DNA of 64,000 nt from VRUE01 sp963704505 (GTDB taxonomy: Bacteria > Actinomycetota > Thermoleophilia > Solirubrobacterales > 70-9). The position numbers and the translations under genes were made by a program. Below the pieces are notes generated by a model. That model worked only from the letters and a program-made list of their open reading frames with translations. It searched no databases and was not told where the DNA came from. This document shows positions 62,526-64,000 of the stretch, piece by piece. Position 1 is the stretch's first letter; every line of letters begins with the position of its first letter. Location of the stretch: contig OY969912.1 in NCBI GenBank assembly GCA_963704505.1, positions 682,001 through 746,000 on the forward strand. Reading direction: 5' to 3'.

Positions 62526-64000
62526 TCGCCTTCCGGCTCGGCGAAGGCGTCCTGGTCGATCACCAGCAGGACCGCCTCCCCCAGCCGCTCCATCTCGCCC
62601 CGCACGTACTCTTCGTCCGGCGCCTGATCGGCGCGCTGTGCGGCCTCGTGCTGCTCGAAGAGCGCGCAGGCTACCGGCAGCAGGTAGCGGTCCGCACGTT
62701 TTTCGATCTGCTCCTGGCTGAGCTTCTTGTTGCGGTCGAGCGAGGCCTCGAGCAGGTGCTGGTCGCGGTTGAGCAGGATCAGAGTTTCGCCGGAGGTGAC
62801 CTTCACCTCGCCAACAGTGCGCCGATCCCAGGCGAGCCCGTCCCACTGTGCCTTGTGCATCCACCGCACTTCGGGTCCCGAGTCCGGCTCCTCGACGATG
62901 GTCTCCTTCTTCTTCGTCTGCGCCGGCTCGATGACCTTGATCGGTACCGAGGTGCTGATTACGCCGACAGCAGTCACCAGGATCGCTTCGAGCGCGAACT
63001 CGCCGAGCGGGGCATCGGTGGCAGCCTGCAGGCGCCACTGCGATTTCCCGCCGAGCAGCCGCGACTTGGCGACGTCGGTGACCTTGCCTTTCAGGTCCGG
63101 GTCAAAGCTGACCGTGAGGTCATCCTCGTGTTCGGGCAGGTAGCCGTTCTTGGCGTCGATCTCAACCCAGACGGTAGTGGTGCCGCCCTGCTTGATGGTG
63201 ATCGGGTCGCGCAGGAACCGCATCGTCGTCGGCACGCTTCCGAGGTGGGAGTCATCGGTGTCGCGCCGCCGCTTGCCGCCGCCCCCGCCGCTGTTGTCGG
63301 GGACGCGCTCGATCCGCTTGACTTTGCGGGTCTTGCCCTTGAGGAGGGTGTCGATCCGCTTGCGCAGGCGCTCGCGGATCTTCTCATCGACCCGCTCGGT
63401 GCTCTGGGCGAGGAGCCGGTCGCGCTCGTCACGCTCCAGGCGGCGCAGTTCCTCGTCGCCGCGCAGGACCGTCACGACCTCGCTGTAGATGCGGTCTCGG
63501 AGCTCGCTGTCGACCGCACGCTCGCGGGTGCTCGAGAAGAGATCGCGCTTGCCCAGCGGGGCGAGACCGTCGACGTCGACCTGGACAACCAGGTTCTTGA
63601 CCAGGAAGGAGAGCTCGGTGCGGTTCCGCAGCCAGGTACGGCTCTCGGAGTCCTGACGCTGGCCCGAGAGCGTCATCGTCACGGCCTGGTCGGGCCCGAT
63701 GTAGGAAGCGGTCGGGTCGGTCTTGCTAGTGCTGCCAGGGGAGCGCTGCAGCACCCAGTAGTTGACAGCGAAGCGACCGACGTCGCGCCCCGTCGCCTTG
63801 CCGAGGTCGAACGTCTCGGAGTTCCGGTAGGAAACGGAGAGGTCCCCGCCTGCTGGCCCTTTGGCGCTGTCGAGACGTGCCGCGTTTCCGATCACGACGC
63901 GGGTTGAGCTCTCCCCGGCGGCCTTCACGTCGATTTTGCGGTTTCCCCCGACCAGCACCGGCAGCACCGGGTCGAAAAGGGATGAGTGCAGAAGGGCCCA
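62522..64000 (-). CDS. Unknown multidomain protein, N-terminus outside the window
   Basis: The frame is open from the window edge (WALLHSSLFD...) through 492 residues to a stop at 62522, so this is the C-terminal part of a larger protein. A first segment includes NYWVLQRS, VTMTLSGQRQ and LSFLVKNLVVQVDVDGLAP-LGKRDLFSSTRER. A long charged helical segment follows (ELRDRIYSEVVTVLRGDEEL through RVDEKIRERLRKRI). Then come a Gly/Lys-rich linker, a beta domain with IKQGGTTTVWVEIDAKNGYLPEHEDDLTVSF, and a C-terminal part with TSGETLILLNRDQHLLEASL. The first segment recalls the region after the ATPase fold in GHKL-type ATPases of restriction-linked gene clusters, but this is only an inference. It may be a defence component partnered with the adjacent methyltransferase. 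Confidence 0.6.
   Translation of the reverse strand, partial: WALLHSSLFDPVLPVLVGGNRKIDVKAAGESSTRVVIGNAARLDSAKGPAGGDLSVSYRNSETFDLGKATGRDVGRFAVNYWVLQRSPGSTSKTDPTASYIGPDQAVTMTLSGQRQDSESRTWLRNRTELSFLVKNLVVQVDVDGLAPLGKRDLFSSTRERAVDSELRDRIYSEVVTVLRGDEELRRLERDERDRLLAQSTERVDEKIRERLRKRIDTLLKGKTRKVKRIERVPDNSGGGGGKRRRDTDDSHLGSVPTTMRFLRDPITIKQGGTTTVWVEIDAKNGYLPEHEDDLTVSFDPDLKGKVTDVAKSRLLGGKSQWRLQAATDAPLGEFALEAILVTAVGVISTSVPIKVIEPAQTKKKETIVEEPDSGPEVRWMHKAQWDGLAWDRRTVGEVKVTSGETLILLNRDQHLLEASLDRNKKLSQEQIEKRADRYLLPVACALFEQHEAAQRADQAPDEEYVRGEMERLGEAVLLVIDQDAFAEPEGD

Noticed and set aside
62423..63907. A 494-codon plus-strand frame opposite the last gene
   Set aside because: The minus-strand frame has normal domain-like composition and an exact 4-base overlap with the methylase end; the plus frame is a shadow beginning inside the methylase.

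Overview
The window is a GC-rich chromosomal segment from an actinobacterium. Leaderless or GTG starts, ATGA/GTGA gene overlaps, a lone nuoB, DUF2236 and DUF1365 proteins, Tcp-type conjugation genes and very large secreted NHL/PD40 repeat proteins together suggest the Thermoleophilia (Solirubrobacterales-like) branch. That placement is inferred from gene content; no marker-gene tree could be made.

Region 1 (1-13400) is mostly housekeeping and accessory metabolism: tRNA-Val, a secreted PD40 propeller, a small secreted protein of a family that recurs twice more in the window, and a seven-gene minus-strand run (9415 down to 2184). That run holds an FAD oxidoreductase, DUF1365, a cyclopropane-fatty-acid-type methyltransferase, an alpha/beta hydrolase, an MBL-fold hydrolase, a short FtsH-like protease and an MpaB-type oxygenase. 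A polysaccharide deacetylase and a peptidoglycan-binding glycosidase-like protein follow as a divergent pair, then tRNA-Asp and nuoB.

Region 2 (13400-36400) is dominated by an array of surface proteins. Four tandem paralogues of about 1,300-1,435 residues (NHL repeats, a fibronectin-like module, a PD40 propeller and a basic tail) lie at 14602, 21584, 25712 and 30049. The first carries two compensating frameshifts. Three of the four share a stretch of about 580 bp that reads as identical, which points to gene conversion. A leader of about 175 bp with a TTCGTA-N5-TACGAA inverted repeat occurs three times and heads each transcription block. A collagen-like protein, a 1,022-residue Cys-containing secreted protein and two smaller secreted proteins complete the blocks.

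Region 3 (36400-47000) holds a MalT/LAL-type LuxR regulator, a PucR-type regulator, the third copy of the small secreted family, a strongly structured intergenic region, a DUF3892 protein, and a sigma factor that carries a membrane segment and an extracytoplasmic-looking tail and is directly followed by surface-protein genes. A lower-GC minus-strand gene closes the region.

Region 4 (47196-62525) is one uninterrupted cascade of 15 plus-strand genes, nearly all joined by 4-bp stop/start overlaps. It encodes a type IV secretion/conjugation machine (TcpC/VirB8-like, VirB2-like, TcpE, VirB4, VirB6, VirB8-like, a two-domain peptidoglycan hydrolase, VirD4), a replication-relaxation protein, a DNA methyltransferase, an excisionase-like HTH protein, a tyrosine integrase with an added winged-helix domain, and a second (SPPF-type) DNA methyltransferase. 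A convergent gene of unknown function runs off the window end. The whole reads as an integrative conjugative element with an attached modification/defence-like module. No classical MOB relaxase and no att repeats are visible.
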